64,000 nucleotides of DNA from Phycisphaerales bacterium (lineage in GTDB: Bacteria > Planctomycetota > Phycisphaerae > Phycisphaerales > SM1A02): NCBI GenBank assembly GCA_030749435.1, contig JASMKH010000001.1, positions 1 to 64,000 on the forward strand. Direction: 5' to 3'. Shown piece after piece: positions 9,459 to 18,920 of the stretch. Made by a program: the position numbers and the translations under genes. The notes beneath the pieces were generated by a model. It worked only from the letters and a program-made list of their open reading frames with translations, was not told the origin of the DNA and did no database searches. The stretch's first letter is position 1. Every line of letters begins with the position of its first letter.

Positions 9459-9476
9459 GTATTGACTACGACAACA

Positions 9477-11789
9477 TCACTCCGTGATGCAGTAGTTCAA
9501 ACTGAAGACCTCGGCGGCCCAGCCCGAACCATCGTCAAGTGCCGAGGATCCGGCACCGGATGCGGACGAGGACATCCAGAGGAACCAGCACTCGCCTTGA
9601 CCACCACTGGTCGATGCGGCGCTGACCCAGTCGGCACTGCCGCCATACCCCATGTCGAACGTCCATCCGTGCAGGGCGTAGGCGCCTGCATAGACGAGGT
9701 CCGTACCGAAGTAGGAGGCGCCCGTGCCGGAGGCGACCTCGGCGCCAGGCAGCCCGCCGCCGTCGGACATCAGCGACCAGGTCATGCCGATGTCGCCGGG
9801 CGTCGCGCACTCGCCCCAACCGCCGCTGTAGACGAGGCCCAGGCCATAGAGCGTGCACTCCGAGACACTCGGCGCCGAGATGCTGGCGGCTCGGGTGTAG
9901 CCGGAGCCGGTATCCGAGGTGCCCGCAGTCCACGACTCGTCGATGCCCAATGGGTCCTCGCCATTGCCGGTCGTGCAGGGCTCGAAGGATGCCGGGCAAC
10001 TGTAGGTGTCGCAGGACTCGCCCGAGACATAGGTGCCGCCGAGCGAAGCGCAATCGGTCGGATCGAGGTCGCCGACGCAGTCGGTGAGCACGCAGCACGC
10101 CGCGGCTGGTGCGTCGGCACCAACAAGCATGACCGAGTACAGATTCGTACCCATGGCGCACGTGTTGTCGCCGCCGTCGAAGTCCTGGCCGACCCAGACG
10201 GAGTAGTTTCCGCCAGCGGGCAAAGTGACTGTCACGGCGCCTTCCTGATTCGGAGCGAGGACCATGTAGTCCACGAATGCGAGCGCGTCATTGTCGACGA
10301 TGCCCATGACCAGCGCGCTGTCGCCACCGCCACTGATGGTCCATTCGCCACCACCCGAGTTGTCGAACAGGTACCAGTCGGTGTCGCGGTAGGTGAGATC
10401 CTCACCGGCGTCACCGCATCCAAGGCAGGTGAAAGTAGACATATATCCGCAGATGGTCTCACCGTTGGCGATGGCGCCGAATGATGGAGGATCAACGTTC
10501 ATGCCACCGTTCGGGTCGCCGTTTGGATCGGATGTGTCTTCCTGACATGGGACACCTTCGTCCGTCGATCCGGCGGGGCACTCGCTCCATCCGCAACTGG
10601 TCGTCGCACAATCGGTGCCTGCACCCATGTACGTCCCGCCGAAGTCAGCGCAGTCGGTCGGATAGAGATCATCGATGCAATCGATCGCGCTGATGCAGCA
10701 CGCGCCGGGTGAGGGCTGTGGACAATCCGCAGCGGCGCAATCGATGTTGTCGCCAGCGTAGGTGCCACCGGCGTCGGAGCACTCTGCGGGCGTTCCCTCG
10801 GTGCAGGAGCCGTCGATGAAGCAGCACGCACCAGCGTGGCAGTCGTCGGCGCAAGTAGAGCCCTCGCCGAGCCAGTCGCCAGCACAGTCATCTTCGACCA
10901 TGTCGTCGTCGCATCCGGCCAATCCCATGCAGCAGGCGCCGCGGGGTCGGCAGTCATCACCGAAGGCGGCGATGACGGTCAGGAGGTCGTCGACATTCAC
11001 GGTGCAGTCACCGTTCGGCAGCGGGAAGCAGTCGCCCGTGGGGCGGAAGGAGCCGTCGCCGGTCTGCCCGAATGTGCCGACCGTTGCCAGGACGTCATCG
11101 ACACCGACGATTCCATCGGGCTCGCCGGAAGGTCCGCTGACGTCTGCAGGGCAGGCCGGCAGCGGCGCGTCGCACGGGTCGGCGCTTCCGGACATGACTC
11201 GGAACGCGAGGTTGCTCGCCGTCACCTGCATGTTGCCGGGCATGCCGAAGCCGCCGCCGGGGTTGGCCTGCCAGCAATTCAAGTCGCCGATGAAGGTGAT
11301 CGGAATGCCCGTCTGGCCGTTCACTCCGAACTCATTCATCGGAATCATGGTGACGTACTGCGTGCCACTGGCAATTGCCCAGCTGCCATCGACGGTCAGC
11401 ATGTCGCCGTAGCCGGTTCCGGACCAGCTTGGATCGACAGAGACCCCGGCATCAGACGATGCGTAGCCGACGAGGTTCGCGGCAGCGTCCTCGACGGCCA
11501 TGTAGAAGTTCACCTGAACACCCGAGACGGCGTCGATGCCGGCGTAGCCGTTCCATCCGGATACGATCGCCGAGACGGACCCGGCGGCCGAGCCGCTGGC
11601 ATTGTCGAAGTCATCGATGGCGGCGATGTCGTAGACCGAGTAAGCCGCTTCGAAATACTGCGATGCAAGCATGTTGCTGGTGTCGATGTCGGATCCCGAC
11701 AGGTCGCCGATCTGATCCATCAGGGCCGTGCCGGCCCCAGCGGATGTGATCATGGCGGCAGCGCCGAGCAGTGCCGTAGTGCTATGCAT
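9477..11789 (-). CDS. secreted Cys-rich repeat protein with dockerin-like EF-hand pair
   Basis: Signal peptide MHSTTALLGAAAMITSAGAG; ADVSGPSGEPDGIVGVDDVLATVGTFG / NGDCTVNVDDLLTVIAAFG; repeated ACC...C...D.C...GGTY.G...C modules. Confidence 0.8.
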   Translation of the reverse strand: MHSTTALLGAAAMITSAGAGTALMDQIGDLSGSDIDTSNMLASQYFEAAYSVYDIAAIDDFDNASGSAAGSVSAIVSGWNGYAGIDAVSGVQVNFYMAVEDAAANLVGYASSDAGVSVDPSWSGTGYGDMLTVDGSWAIASGTQYVTMIPMNEFGVNGQTGIPITFIGDLNCWQANPGGGFGMPGNMQVTASNLAFRVMSGSADPCDAPLPACPADVSGPSGEPDGIVGVDDVLATVGTFGQTGDGSFRPTGDCFPLPNGDCTVNVDDLLTVIAAFGDDCRPRGACCMGLAGCDDDMVEDDCAGDWLGEGSTCADDCHAGACCFIDGSCTEGTPAECSDAGGTYAGDNIDCAAADCPQPSPGACCISAIDCIDDLYPTDCADFGGTYMGAGTDCATTSCGWSECPAGSTDEGVPCQEDTSDPNGDPNGGMNVDPPSFGAIANGETICGYMSTFTCLGCGDAGEDLTYRDTDWYLFDNSGGGEWTISGGGDSALVMGIVDNDALAFVDYMVLAPNQEGAVTVTLPAGGNYSVWVGQDFDGGDNTCAMGTNLYSVMLVGADAPAAACCVLTDCVGDLDPTDCASLGGTYVSGESCDTYSCPASFEPCTTGNGEDPLGIDESWTAGTSDTGSGYTRAASISAPSVSECTLYGLGLVYSGGWGECATPGDIGMTWSLMSDGGGLPGAEVASGTGASYFGTDLVYAGAYALHGWTFDMGYGGSADWVSAASTSGGQGECWFLWMSSSASGAGSSALDDGSGWAAEVFSLNYCITE

Positions 11790-12009
11790 TTGTAAACGCT
11801 CCTTATCTCTTTCTCTACCGGAGAATGCGTGCCCGCCCTTGTGGCGGGTGCAGGGCTCTGGGCCCCCGCCTCCAGTCTATCGGCGGCCGGGCACCGCACA
11901 AGGGGATTACACCCGCTTGGTGGGAGATCTGGGGGTGGTTCGTTCCTGAAGGGGCTCACAACACGGTTCCCGTCCATTCGGTGCGGTCCAGGAGGGGGGC
12001 CCGGGGTCG

Positions 12010-12954
12010 TCAGGAAGCGTCCTGGGTGCAATTCAGCGCGGACCGGAGCGTGGCGTAGCGGGGTTGAAATCCCTGTTCAGCCAGCACAGCGGGTTGGCAC
12101 CGCTGGCTTGCCAGCAGCAACGCTCCGGCCATCTGCCCCATTCCCATCCGCAGCAGCGGGGCAGGCGCGGGAAGGAAGGCCCTGCGGTGGCAGGCCCTGG
12201 CAAACTCCTTCGTGAATGCGCGGTTCGTGACGGGATTTGGGGACACGGCGTTGATCGGGCCGCTGAGCGCGGCGTCGCAGCAGGACCGCAGGAGCACTTC
12301 GACCAGATCCGAGAGGGCAATCCAACTGACCCACTGGGTCCCGCGGCCGAGGTGGCCGCCAAGACCCATCCGGAAGATCGGCCGCATTCTCGCAATCGCG
12401 CCCCCCTGACCGATCACCATTCCGATTCGAATCAACGCCACCCTGAAGCCTGCGTGCGTCAGGCTGCCGCTTGCATGTTCCCAATCCGTGGCGAGGTCTG
12501 CCAGAAACCCCGTGCCGGTTGATGATTGCTCGGTCAACACCTCGTCACCACGGTCCCCGTAGATGCCCGTCGCTGACGCCTGCACGAAGGCGGGTGGCGG
12601 CCGCTCAAGTTGCAGCAGGGCATCGCTCAGGAACCTGGTCGCGTCCACCCGGCTGGATCGGAGCACCGCCTTTCTCCGGCGGGTCCATCGGCGATCGGCG
12701 ACGCCTGCCCCGGCGAGATGAACCACGGCGTCGAGCCCCTCCAGTCTGGGGTCCGGCGTGAAGGGCTCACCGGGGTGCCATTGGATCTCGCCAACATTCG
12801 AAGGGCATCTGCGAACCAGGCGTATCACATCGTGGCCACGGCGGTGGGCTGCAGCGACCAGCGCGGTTCCAACGAAGCCGGAACTTCCGGACACGGCGAG
12901 TCGGAGCGGCGGCTTGGTGCTCGATGGAGTACGCGAGGGCATGGCTGGCACCAT
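12010..12954 (-). CDS. TIGR01777-type NAD(P)-dependent epimerase/SDR protein
   Basis: LAVSGSSGFVGTALVAAAHRRGHDVIRLVRR...LDAVVHLAGAGVADRRWTRRRKAVLRSSRVDATRFL; QASATGIYGDRGDE. Confidence 0.9.
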   Translation of the reverse strand: MVPAMPSRTPSSTKPPLRLAVSGSSGFVGTALVAAAHRRGHDVIRLVRRCPSNVGEIQWHPGEPFTPDPRLEGLDAVVHLAGAGVADRRWTRRRKAVLRSSRVDATRFLSDALLQLERPPPAFVQASATGIYGDRGDEVLTEQSSTGTGFLADLATDWEHASGSLTHAGFRVALIRIGMVIGQGGAIARMRPIFRMGLGGHLGRGTQWVSWIALSDLVEVLLRSCCDAALSGPINAVSPNPVTNRAFTKEFARACHRRAFLPAPAPLLRMGMGQMAGALLLASQRCQPAVLAEQGFQPRYATLRSALNCTQDAS

Positions 12955-13013
12955 AGCCGTGATGCAGGATCTGGATGAGCGTTGGAGATGTGGAGCGGCG
13001 CAGCAGGGGCTTC

Positions 13014-13538
13014 TCAGGCGGCGCGATCATTCTCCTCGTCCTGCATCTCCTTGAGCTTCTGGAGACCTCGGTACTTCCAGTTGTTGACGGTCGACACCGG
13101 GACGCCAAGTGACGCTGCGGCCTCCTGGTAACTCAATCCATTGCATACGACGAGGCGAACGGCTTCCCGCTCGCTCGGCGAGAGTCGATCAAGCTGCGCG
13201 GTCAACGTTCGGCCAAGTTCAGGTGCCGGCTCGGCGTATGGTGCCGACTGCCGCTTGCCCCGGGGTTCTGCGTGGGCAGCCTCGAGGAACCGTTGGAAGC
13301 GGCGTCCGCGGTTGTACCGCCGCTTGATGAGATTGTCCGCGATCTTGATCAGGTAGCTGACCGAGATCTCGTCCAGTTGCTCAAGATGTCTGAGTTGCAG
13401 GAGTTTGGCGAAGACTTCCTGAGCGATGTCTTCGGCACTCTCTGCGGGAAGTGACTTTCTGGCAAAGCAGAAGACACGGGTGTAATACCGGTCGAAGAGG
13501 TCGAGAACAAGGTCGGCACGGTGTTGGGTGATGGGCAC
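13014..13538 (-). CDS. RNA polymerase sigma factor, ECF/sigma-70 type
   Basis: Region 2 LVLDLFDRYYTRVFCFARKSLPAESAEDIAQEVFAKLL; region 4 LDRLSPSEREAVRLVVCNGLSYQEAAASLGVPVSTVNNWKYRGLQKL; GTG start. Confidence 0.88.
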   Translation of the reverse strand: MPITQHRADLVLDLFDRYYTRVFCFARKSLPAESAEDIAQEVFAKLLQLRHLEQLDEISVSYLIKIADNLIKRRYNRGRRFQRFLEAAHAEPRGKRQSAPYAEPAPELGRTLTAQLDRLSPSEREAVRLVVCNGLSYQEAAASLGVPVSTVNNWKYRGLQKLKEMQDEENDRAA

Positions 13539-13956
13539 GGTCGTACTCCTCGTTGCGGCTCCCGTTGGCAAGTCATGGCCGGTCGGGGCTGGGCTGCGAT
13601 GAGGGCCGCCCCTGCACACGCTGCAGGCGACGGTTGTGGCGATTGACGCCGGGGGGCTGGCCGGGGTAGGGCCGGATCCGAGTTGACTGAGCGGCGTCGG
13701 GCTTGCGTTCAGTCGTCCGGGGGTCAGACCTGTGGGGCTCCTTTCCGAATCGGAGGTTGCTGCCGGGAATGGGGCTGGCCACACGCCAGATCCTCTATCA
13801 GAGAAGTTCGCCCAGATCCGAGCCACGGTTCCGAAAGTGGATCAATTTGTCCACCTCTTACTATGTGAGAGAACATATAGCCGTGTGCCGTGTTCTCACT
13901 TTCCTGAAAGATCGTTCGAGATGTGGACGCTGCGGTCCCTATAGAAGGACTTCGTG

Positions 13957-15108
13957 ATGAAACAGACAGTTGTGCTCGGTGGAGGGATGGTGGGGGCCGT
14001 GATGGCCATGGATCTGGCCGCGGACCCGGGGCGGACCGTCACGCTGTGTGATGTCGATGGAGACCGCCTGCGTGGGGTGCAGGACCGATTCCCGGCCCTG
14101 CGAGTCCGGCAGGCGGATCTCTCTGACCAGGCGATGGTCCGGGAGTTGGCCTCCGAGGCCGATCTTGTCCTCGGGGCGCTTCCGAGCCGGTTTGGGCTCG
14201 GGGCCCTCCAGGCGGTGATTGAGACCGGGAAGCCCTACTGCGACATCTCCTTCATGCCGGAGGATGCCTGGAGGCTCGACGAGGCCGCGAAGGCCAGTGG
14301 GACCATCGCCGTGGTTGACTGTGGGGTGGCTCCAGGGATGAGCAATCTCCTTGCTGGTGTGGCCGCCAGACGCCTCTCGCCGTGCCGATCGGTCACCATT
14401 CGGGTCGGCGGCCTTCCGGTCGATCGGCACCTGCCCTGGCAATTCAAGGCGGCGTTCAGTCCCTACGACATCATTGAGGAGTATGTTCGGCCTGCGCGGA
14501 TTGTCGAGCAGGGGCAGGTCCTCGTGCGGGAGGCACTCTCGGACCCGATCCTGATCGACTTCCCCGAGACCGGGACGCTGGAGGCCTTCAACACCGACGG
14601 ATTGCGAAGCCTGACGGAAACGCTGGATGTCCCCAACATGCTTGAGCAGACCATGCGGTATCCCGGGCATCGTGACCTCGCGTGGGCCCTGCGTGAGACC
14701 GGCCTCTTGAGCGACGAGCCCATCGACGTGGGCGGGGTCCGCGTGTCGCCTCGCGAAGTCACGTGCCGAGCCCTCTTCCCGTTGTGGACCTACGAGGAGG
14801 GCGAAGGGGACTTGACGGTGATGCGGGTCGAGGCTCAGGGCGATCTTGACGGGATTCCAACCAACATGCGGTGGGATCTCTACGACGAGATGGACCCCGA
14901 ACGCGGCTGGTCAAGCATGGCCCGTACCACGGCCTTCCCCGCCACGATCATGGCTCGCATGATCGAGTCGGGCATCGTGTCAAGGCCGGGCGTTCATCCG
15001 CCGGAGTGTCTGGCGGGCGATGATCGTGTGCTGGAGACGCTCTTCAGTGAGTTGAGCGCGCGTGGCGTCACCTACCGCGCGCACGTGGAGCCGATACCCC
15101 GCGGCTGA
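13957..15108 (+). CDS. saccharopine dehydrogenase-like / lysine dehydrogenase family protein
   Basis: Rossmann start KQTVVLGGGMVGAVMAMDLAADPGRTVTLCDVDGDRL; VDCGVAPGMSNLLAG; PGHRDLAWALRETGLLSDEPI. Confidence 0.85.
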   Translation: MKQTVVLGGGMVGAVMAMDLAADPGRTVTLCDVDGDRLRGVQDRFPALRVRQADLSDQAMVRELASEADLVLGALPSRFGLGALQAVIETGKPYCDISFMPEDAWRLDEAAKASGTIAVVDCGVAPGMSNLLAGVAARRLSPCRSVTIRVGGLPVDRHLPWQFKAAFSPYDIIEEYVRPARIVEQGQVLVREALSDPILIDFPETGTLEAFNTDGLRSLTETLDVPNMLEQTMRYPGHRDLAWALRETGLLSDEPIDVGGVRVSPREVTCRALFPLWTYEEGEGDLTVMRVEAQGDLDGIPTNMRWDLYDEMDPERGWSSMARTTAFPATIMARMIESGIVSRPGVHPPECLAGDDRVLETLFSELSARGVTYRAHVEPIPRG

Positions 15109-16351
15109 CTTGAGGTGCCAACACCTCCGCCCAGTCCGGCGTGGACTCGCCGAGCATGTCCTCTGCAAGAATCGCCGCCGTTCCGGTAGCGAGCGTGAGC
15201 CCCATCATCCCGTGACCCGTGGCGATCCATGCGTTTGGTGCCGCGGCGCCGACAACAGGCAGGCCCGAGGCGGTGCACGGCCGCAGGCCACACCAGGGCT
15301 TGCCCGCCCGAGCGAGGGCGGCGGCCGGGAGAAAGGCTGCGGTTCCGAGCCGCAACTGCGAGAGCCGCGATCGATCGAGCCGATGATTGAACCCCGAGAG
15401 TTCAAGCGTCCCGGCGATGCGGACCTGCTCGCCCAGGGGCGTGACGGCGATCTTGGCTTCCCGGAGCACACCTGCCATGGTTGGTGGGCGCGGCATGGTG
15501 AGCATGAGGTGGTAGCCCTTTGCCGGCTGCATGCGGATCAGCACGCCGAGTTGCCGCGCGAGTGGCCCGGACCAAGCGCCGGCTGCGAGCAGCAACTTGC
15601 CCGCCTCAACCGAGTGGCCACGGCGGGTCGTCACCCGCCACAGTCCCTCCTTGCGACGCATCGACGTGGCGGCGTGCCCATGCTGCAGCACGCCGCCAAG
15701 GTCGCTGATACGTCCGCGAAGCGCCTCGCACAGGCACTCCGGATCGACACACATGCCCGACTCGTGGATGACCGCGCCCCGCACCGCTTCGTCCCACGCC
15801 GGGTCACGCGTCCGCAGTTCGCGGCCGCTCAACTGGGTTGTTTCAAAGCCGAGCTGCGCCATCCACGCTGTTTCGGCCTCGGCCTCGCGTTCTCCCTGCG
15901 CCGTCCGCCAGAAGTCGGTGAGCCCCGTGCCCGAGAGGGTGGCGTCAGGGCCGAGGTCCTCGGCGAGCGTTTCGAAGCACTCCCGGCTGAGCCGGGACAT
16001 GGCGCCGAGCACCCGCATGGAGTTGCGGTAGTGGTGTTCGCGGCAGGCGAGCCTGAATGAGAGGAGCCAGCGGGCCAGCGGCAGGCTCGGCCGAGGCGGA
16101 ATGAACAAGGGGCTGCGGCGATCAAGCAGCATGTGGAGCGCCTGTGGAGGAATGGCTGGCGATGGAATCGGGGGATGCCCCGGGGCGATTTGCCCCGCAT
16201 TGCCTCGCGAGGCGGTGACCCGATCGGGCCCGGCGTCCAGCACCACGACCTCCATCCCGCGTTTGAGCAACGTGTGCGCGGTGGTGAGTCCGACGATGCC
16301 TCCGCCGATGATGACGACTCGATCCACGTGCGGTCTTGTCACGGGTGGCAT
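15068..16351 (-). CDS. FAD-dependent D-amino-acid dehydrogenase-like oxidoreductase (DadA/DAO family)
   Basis: VVIIGGGIVGLTTAHTLLKRGMEVVVLDAGP; KLLLAAGAWSGPLARQLGVLIRMQPAKGYHLML; C-term NAWIATGHGMMGLTLATGTAAILAEDM. Confidence 0.88.
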   Translation of the reverse strand: MPPVTRPHVDRVVIIGGGIVGLTTAHTLLKRGMEVVVLDAGPDRVTASRGNAGQIAPGHPPIPSPAIPPQALHMLLDRRSPLFIPPRPSLPLARWLLSFRLACREHHYRNSMRVLGAMSRLSRECFETLAEDLGPDATLSGTGLTDFWRTAQGEREAEAETAWMAQLGFETTQLSGRELRTRDPAWDEAVRGAVIHESGMCVDPECLCEALRGRISDLGGVLQHGHAATSMRRKEGLWRVTTRRGHSVEAGKLLLAAGAWSGPLARQLGVLIRMQPAKGYHLMLTMPRPPTMAGVLREAKIAVTPLGEQVRIAGTLELSGFNHRLDRSRLSQLRLGTAAFLPAAALARAGKPWCGLRPCTASGLPVVGAAAPNAWIATGHGMMGLTLATGTAAILAEDMLGESTPDWAEVLAPQVSRGVSAPRARGR

Positions 16352-16444
16352 GCTATGTCCAATCAGCTGGCCTCGATCCGAGCGGGTGGTTCTGCAAGGG
16401 CCGAGACAGTACGGTGCCGTCGTGAGACGCATCAGGAGGACGGT

Positions 16445-17518
16445 ATGACGATCGGTATAGGCATCCTTGGCGCTGGCGCGATTGCACAGGTTCATGCTCA
16501 GGGCATCGCCGATGCGGGTGGGCGGCTGGTCGGTTTCTGTGATCTTGATCAGAAGAAGGCCCAGCAGGCCGGTGGCCAGTGGGACGCGCAGGCATGGTCG
16601 AGCGTCGAAGCCATGCTCGGCTGCGACGAGGTCGAGGCGGTGGTTGTCGCGGTTCCCAATGCTGCGCATGCGCCAATGGCGATTGCAGCGATGGAGGCTG
16701 GCCGCGACGTGCTTCTGGAGAAGCCCATGGCGATGGCCGCAGCAGAGTGCCGCGACATTCTGGCTGTTCGGGATCGGCTCAACCGCCGGCTGCAGGTGGG
16801 CTTCGTGTGCCGGTTTGCCGCGACGGTCCAGGCAGCGCGGCGGCACATCGACGCCGGGCGGCTGGGGCGGATCTACCACGCTCGCGCCGTCATGCTTCGT
16901 CGACGGGGGATTCCGGGTCTTGGGCGGTGGTTCACCGATCGCGCACGCTCCGGGGGTGGCGTCATGATTGACCTTGGTCCGCATCTGGTCGACCTCATTC
17001 TGCACCTGTGCGGACGCCCGGACGTGTCCCGGGTCAGCGCCTCGACGAGCAGTTGTTTCGGCCACCCTCCGAGGGGGTACCGATTTGCAGAAATGTGGTC
17101 CGGGCCGCCCAATCTGGACGGTGTCTTCAACGTCGACGATTCCGCCTCGGCCCTGCTCAGATGTGCGCACGGTCCGACCATCATGCTCGAGACTTCGTGG
17201 GCCTCCCACCTTCCCGACGGGGCGATTGCCGACGGTGTCACCCTGTTTGGCGAGGAAGGGGCGGCGCACTTCGACATCTGGGGCAATGCCGTGACCTTCG
17301 GCACGCAATTCGATGACGAGGTGGTCGATGTCACTCACCCCATCGGTGCGGATGAGGGATGGGGGACGGCCTTCCGTCGCGAGCATGAGTGTTTTGCCGC
17401 GTTCTGCGCGGGCGGTGATCCCGGACCCAGTGGTGAGGATGGACTGGGCGTGCAGCGGGTGCTTGATGCGATGTATCGCTCGGCTGAAGAAGGGGTCGAG
17501 GTCGAGGTCAGCCGCTGA
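16445..17518 (+). CDS. Gfo/Idh/MocA family oxidoreductase
   Basis: IGIGILGAGAIAQVHAQGIADAGGRLVGFCDLD; VVAVPNAAHAPMAIAAMEAGRDVLLEKPMA; GGGVMIDLGPHLVDLILHL. Confidence 0.93.
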   Translation: MTIGIGILGAGAIAQVHAQGIADAGGRLVGFCDLDQKKAQQAGGQWDAQAWSSVEAMLGCDEVEAVVVAVPNAAHAPMAIAAMEAGRDVLLEKPMAMAAAECRDILAVRDRLNRRLQVGFVCRFAATVQAARRHIDAGRLGRIYHARAVMLRRRGIPGLGRWFTDRARSGGGVMIDLGPHLVDLILHLCGRPDVSRVSASTSSCFGHPPRGYRFAEMWSGPPNLDGVFNVDDSASALLRCAHGPTIMLETSWASHLPDGAIADGVTLFGEEGAAHFDIWGNAVTFGTQFDDEVVDVTHPIGADEGWGTAFRREHECFAAFCAGGDPGPSGEDGLGVQRVLDAMYRSAEEGVEVEVSR

Positions 17519-18281
17519 GTTGACCGAGCAGGACCACGACGTCGTATCCCGCGTGCGCGATCACGGCGACGGCGAATCCACGGAGCACGTAGAGCGTCCC
17601 AAGATAAGCCCCAGCCAGGGTGACGAATGCGATTCCGCCAGCAGGAAGCGAGGCGGGATCGTGGTACATGGCGAAGGCGACCGACGTGACGAGGACGGCA
17701 GCGATGGTGCCGGTGGCAGCCTTGGTCTTCATCACATCCACCAGCAGCCAATGGACGGCGGCGATGCCGATCATGCGGAACAGGAGTTCCTCAGAGAGGC
17801 TCGCTCCGATGGCGATGGCGACCGCGTCCATGATCGAAGCCGGCTCCAGTGCCGTGGCGCTCAACGGGTAGGCCTGCAGCGTCCCCAGAAACGCCGCGGC
17901 CGCGAGCAGCGGGGCAGTTCCGATGACGCCCTCGAAGAACAGTTGGGCAGGTGCGGCGGGGGACAGGCTCCAGCGGTCCCGGACAAGCAGATGCCACGAC
18001 AGGAGCGTTGTGAGCACCAGGAGGCTCGTGGCGTGCATGACGAAGATTGGCGAGAGCCCGAAGAAAGAGAGGGCGTTACCAATCTGTGTATGCGCCAAGA
18101 TCCGTGACGCCGACGAATCGGTGCCGTCGATCAACAACGCGACCTCGAGAAAGACGATGAGCGGCAGCAGCGTGGCCAGCGTCGGAAGCGGGCGGTGCCC
18201 CGGCGGTGTCGGTGGTTTCTCAGGAGGTCGCACACGTGGAGTGTCCCAGATGCGCAGCGACCCGGCGCGGGGCCGGGTCAC
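17508..18281 (-). CDS. CPBP-family intramembrane metalloprotease
   Basis: Multi-TM; GASLSEELLFRMIG (EE box) and later FAMYHDPASLPAGGIAFVTLAGAYLGTLYVLRG...AVIAHAGYD. Confidence 0.82.
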   Translation of the reverse strand: MTRPRAGSLRIWDTPRVRPPEKPPTPPGHRPLPTLATLLPLIVFLEVALLIDGTDSSASRILAHTQIGNALSFFGLSPIFVMHATSLLVLTTLLSWHLLVRDRWSLSPAAPAQLFFEGVIGTAPLLAAAAFLGTLQAYPLSATALEPASIMDAVAIAIGASLSEELLFRMIGIAAVHWLLVDVMKTKAATGTIAAVLVTSVAFAMYHDPASLPAGGIAFVTLAGAYLGTLYVLRGFAVAVIAHAGYDVVVLLGQLSG

Positions 18282-18308
18282 GGGGTACGGCTCGGGGTGT
18301 CCGTGAGG

Positions 18309-18587
18309 TCAGCCGGCCAGCGATGCCTTGAGGTCGCGGAGCCTGCGGGAGAGGCGGCTCTTGCGGCGAGCGGCGTGATTCTTGTGAATCGTGCTGGTCG
18401 TGGAGACTTGATCGAGTTCCTTCTGGACCGCGCGGAATGCGGTCTCCGCGGCCTCGACGTTGCGGTCGTGCACTGCGGTCAGAAACTCCTTGGTGCGATC
18501 CTTGAGAACGCGTTTACGCCACCGATTGCGGGCGCGTCTGGCGTCATCCTGTCGCATCTGCTTCTTGCGGGCGGGGGTATTGGGCAC
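18309..18587 (-). CDS. rpsT: 30S ribosomal protein S20 (GTG start)
   Basis: MPNTPARKKQMRQDDARRARNRWRKRVLKDRTKEFL...STIHKNHAARRKSRLSRRLRDLKA. Confidence 0.85.
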   Translation of the reverse strand: MPNTPARKKQMRQDDARRARNRWRKRVLKDRTKEFLTAVHDRNVEAAETAFRAVQKELDQVSTTSTIHKNHAARRKSRLSRRLRDLKASLAG

Positions 18588-18752
18588 CGAATCGTCTCCA
18601 GGTCTGTCGGACGCCATCCCCTCACCTGAGGGGACCGGGTCGGAATCGGGAAGTATCTCAGCCCCGGCCCTCCACGTCAACCACCATGGGGCTTCGGGGG
18701 TTTCGCTCCGTGGCGGCCGCAGGGGGCAGCCGGTACCATGCCCCGCTCCCCA

Positions 18753-18826
18753 GCGGGTGTAGCTCAATTGGATAGAGCATCGGTCTACGAAACCGAAGGT
18801 TGCAGGTTCGAATCCTGCCACCCGCG
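18753..18826 (+). tRNA. tRNA-Arg (anticodon ACG)
   Basis: GCGGGTG...CACCCGC acceptor stem, D arm AGCTCAATTGGATAGAGC, anticodon stem TCGGT-CTACGAA-ACCGA, T arm GCAGGTTCGAATCCTGC; CCA not encoded. Confidence 0.95.
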
Positions 18827-18920
18827 TCTCCACTCGCCCCCAATGACAGCGACCCCGTCCCCGGACTGCGGGGAGGGGGTCGCATCGCACATGAGCGTGG
18901 ATGGCCCTGGTCGATCGTCC

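Noticed and set aside
9462-11795. Two long plus-strand ORFs (9462-10484 and 10836-11795) antisense to the Cys-rich secreted protein
   Set aside because: No domain signature; opposite strand carries signal peptide and periodic Cys modules
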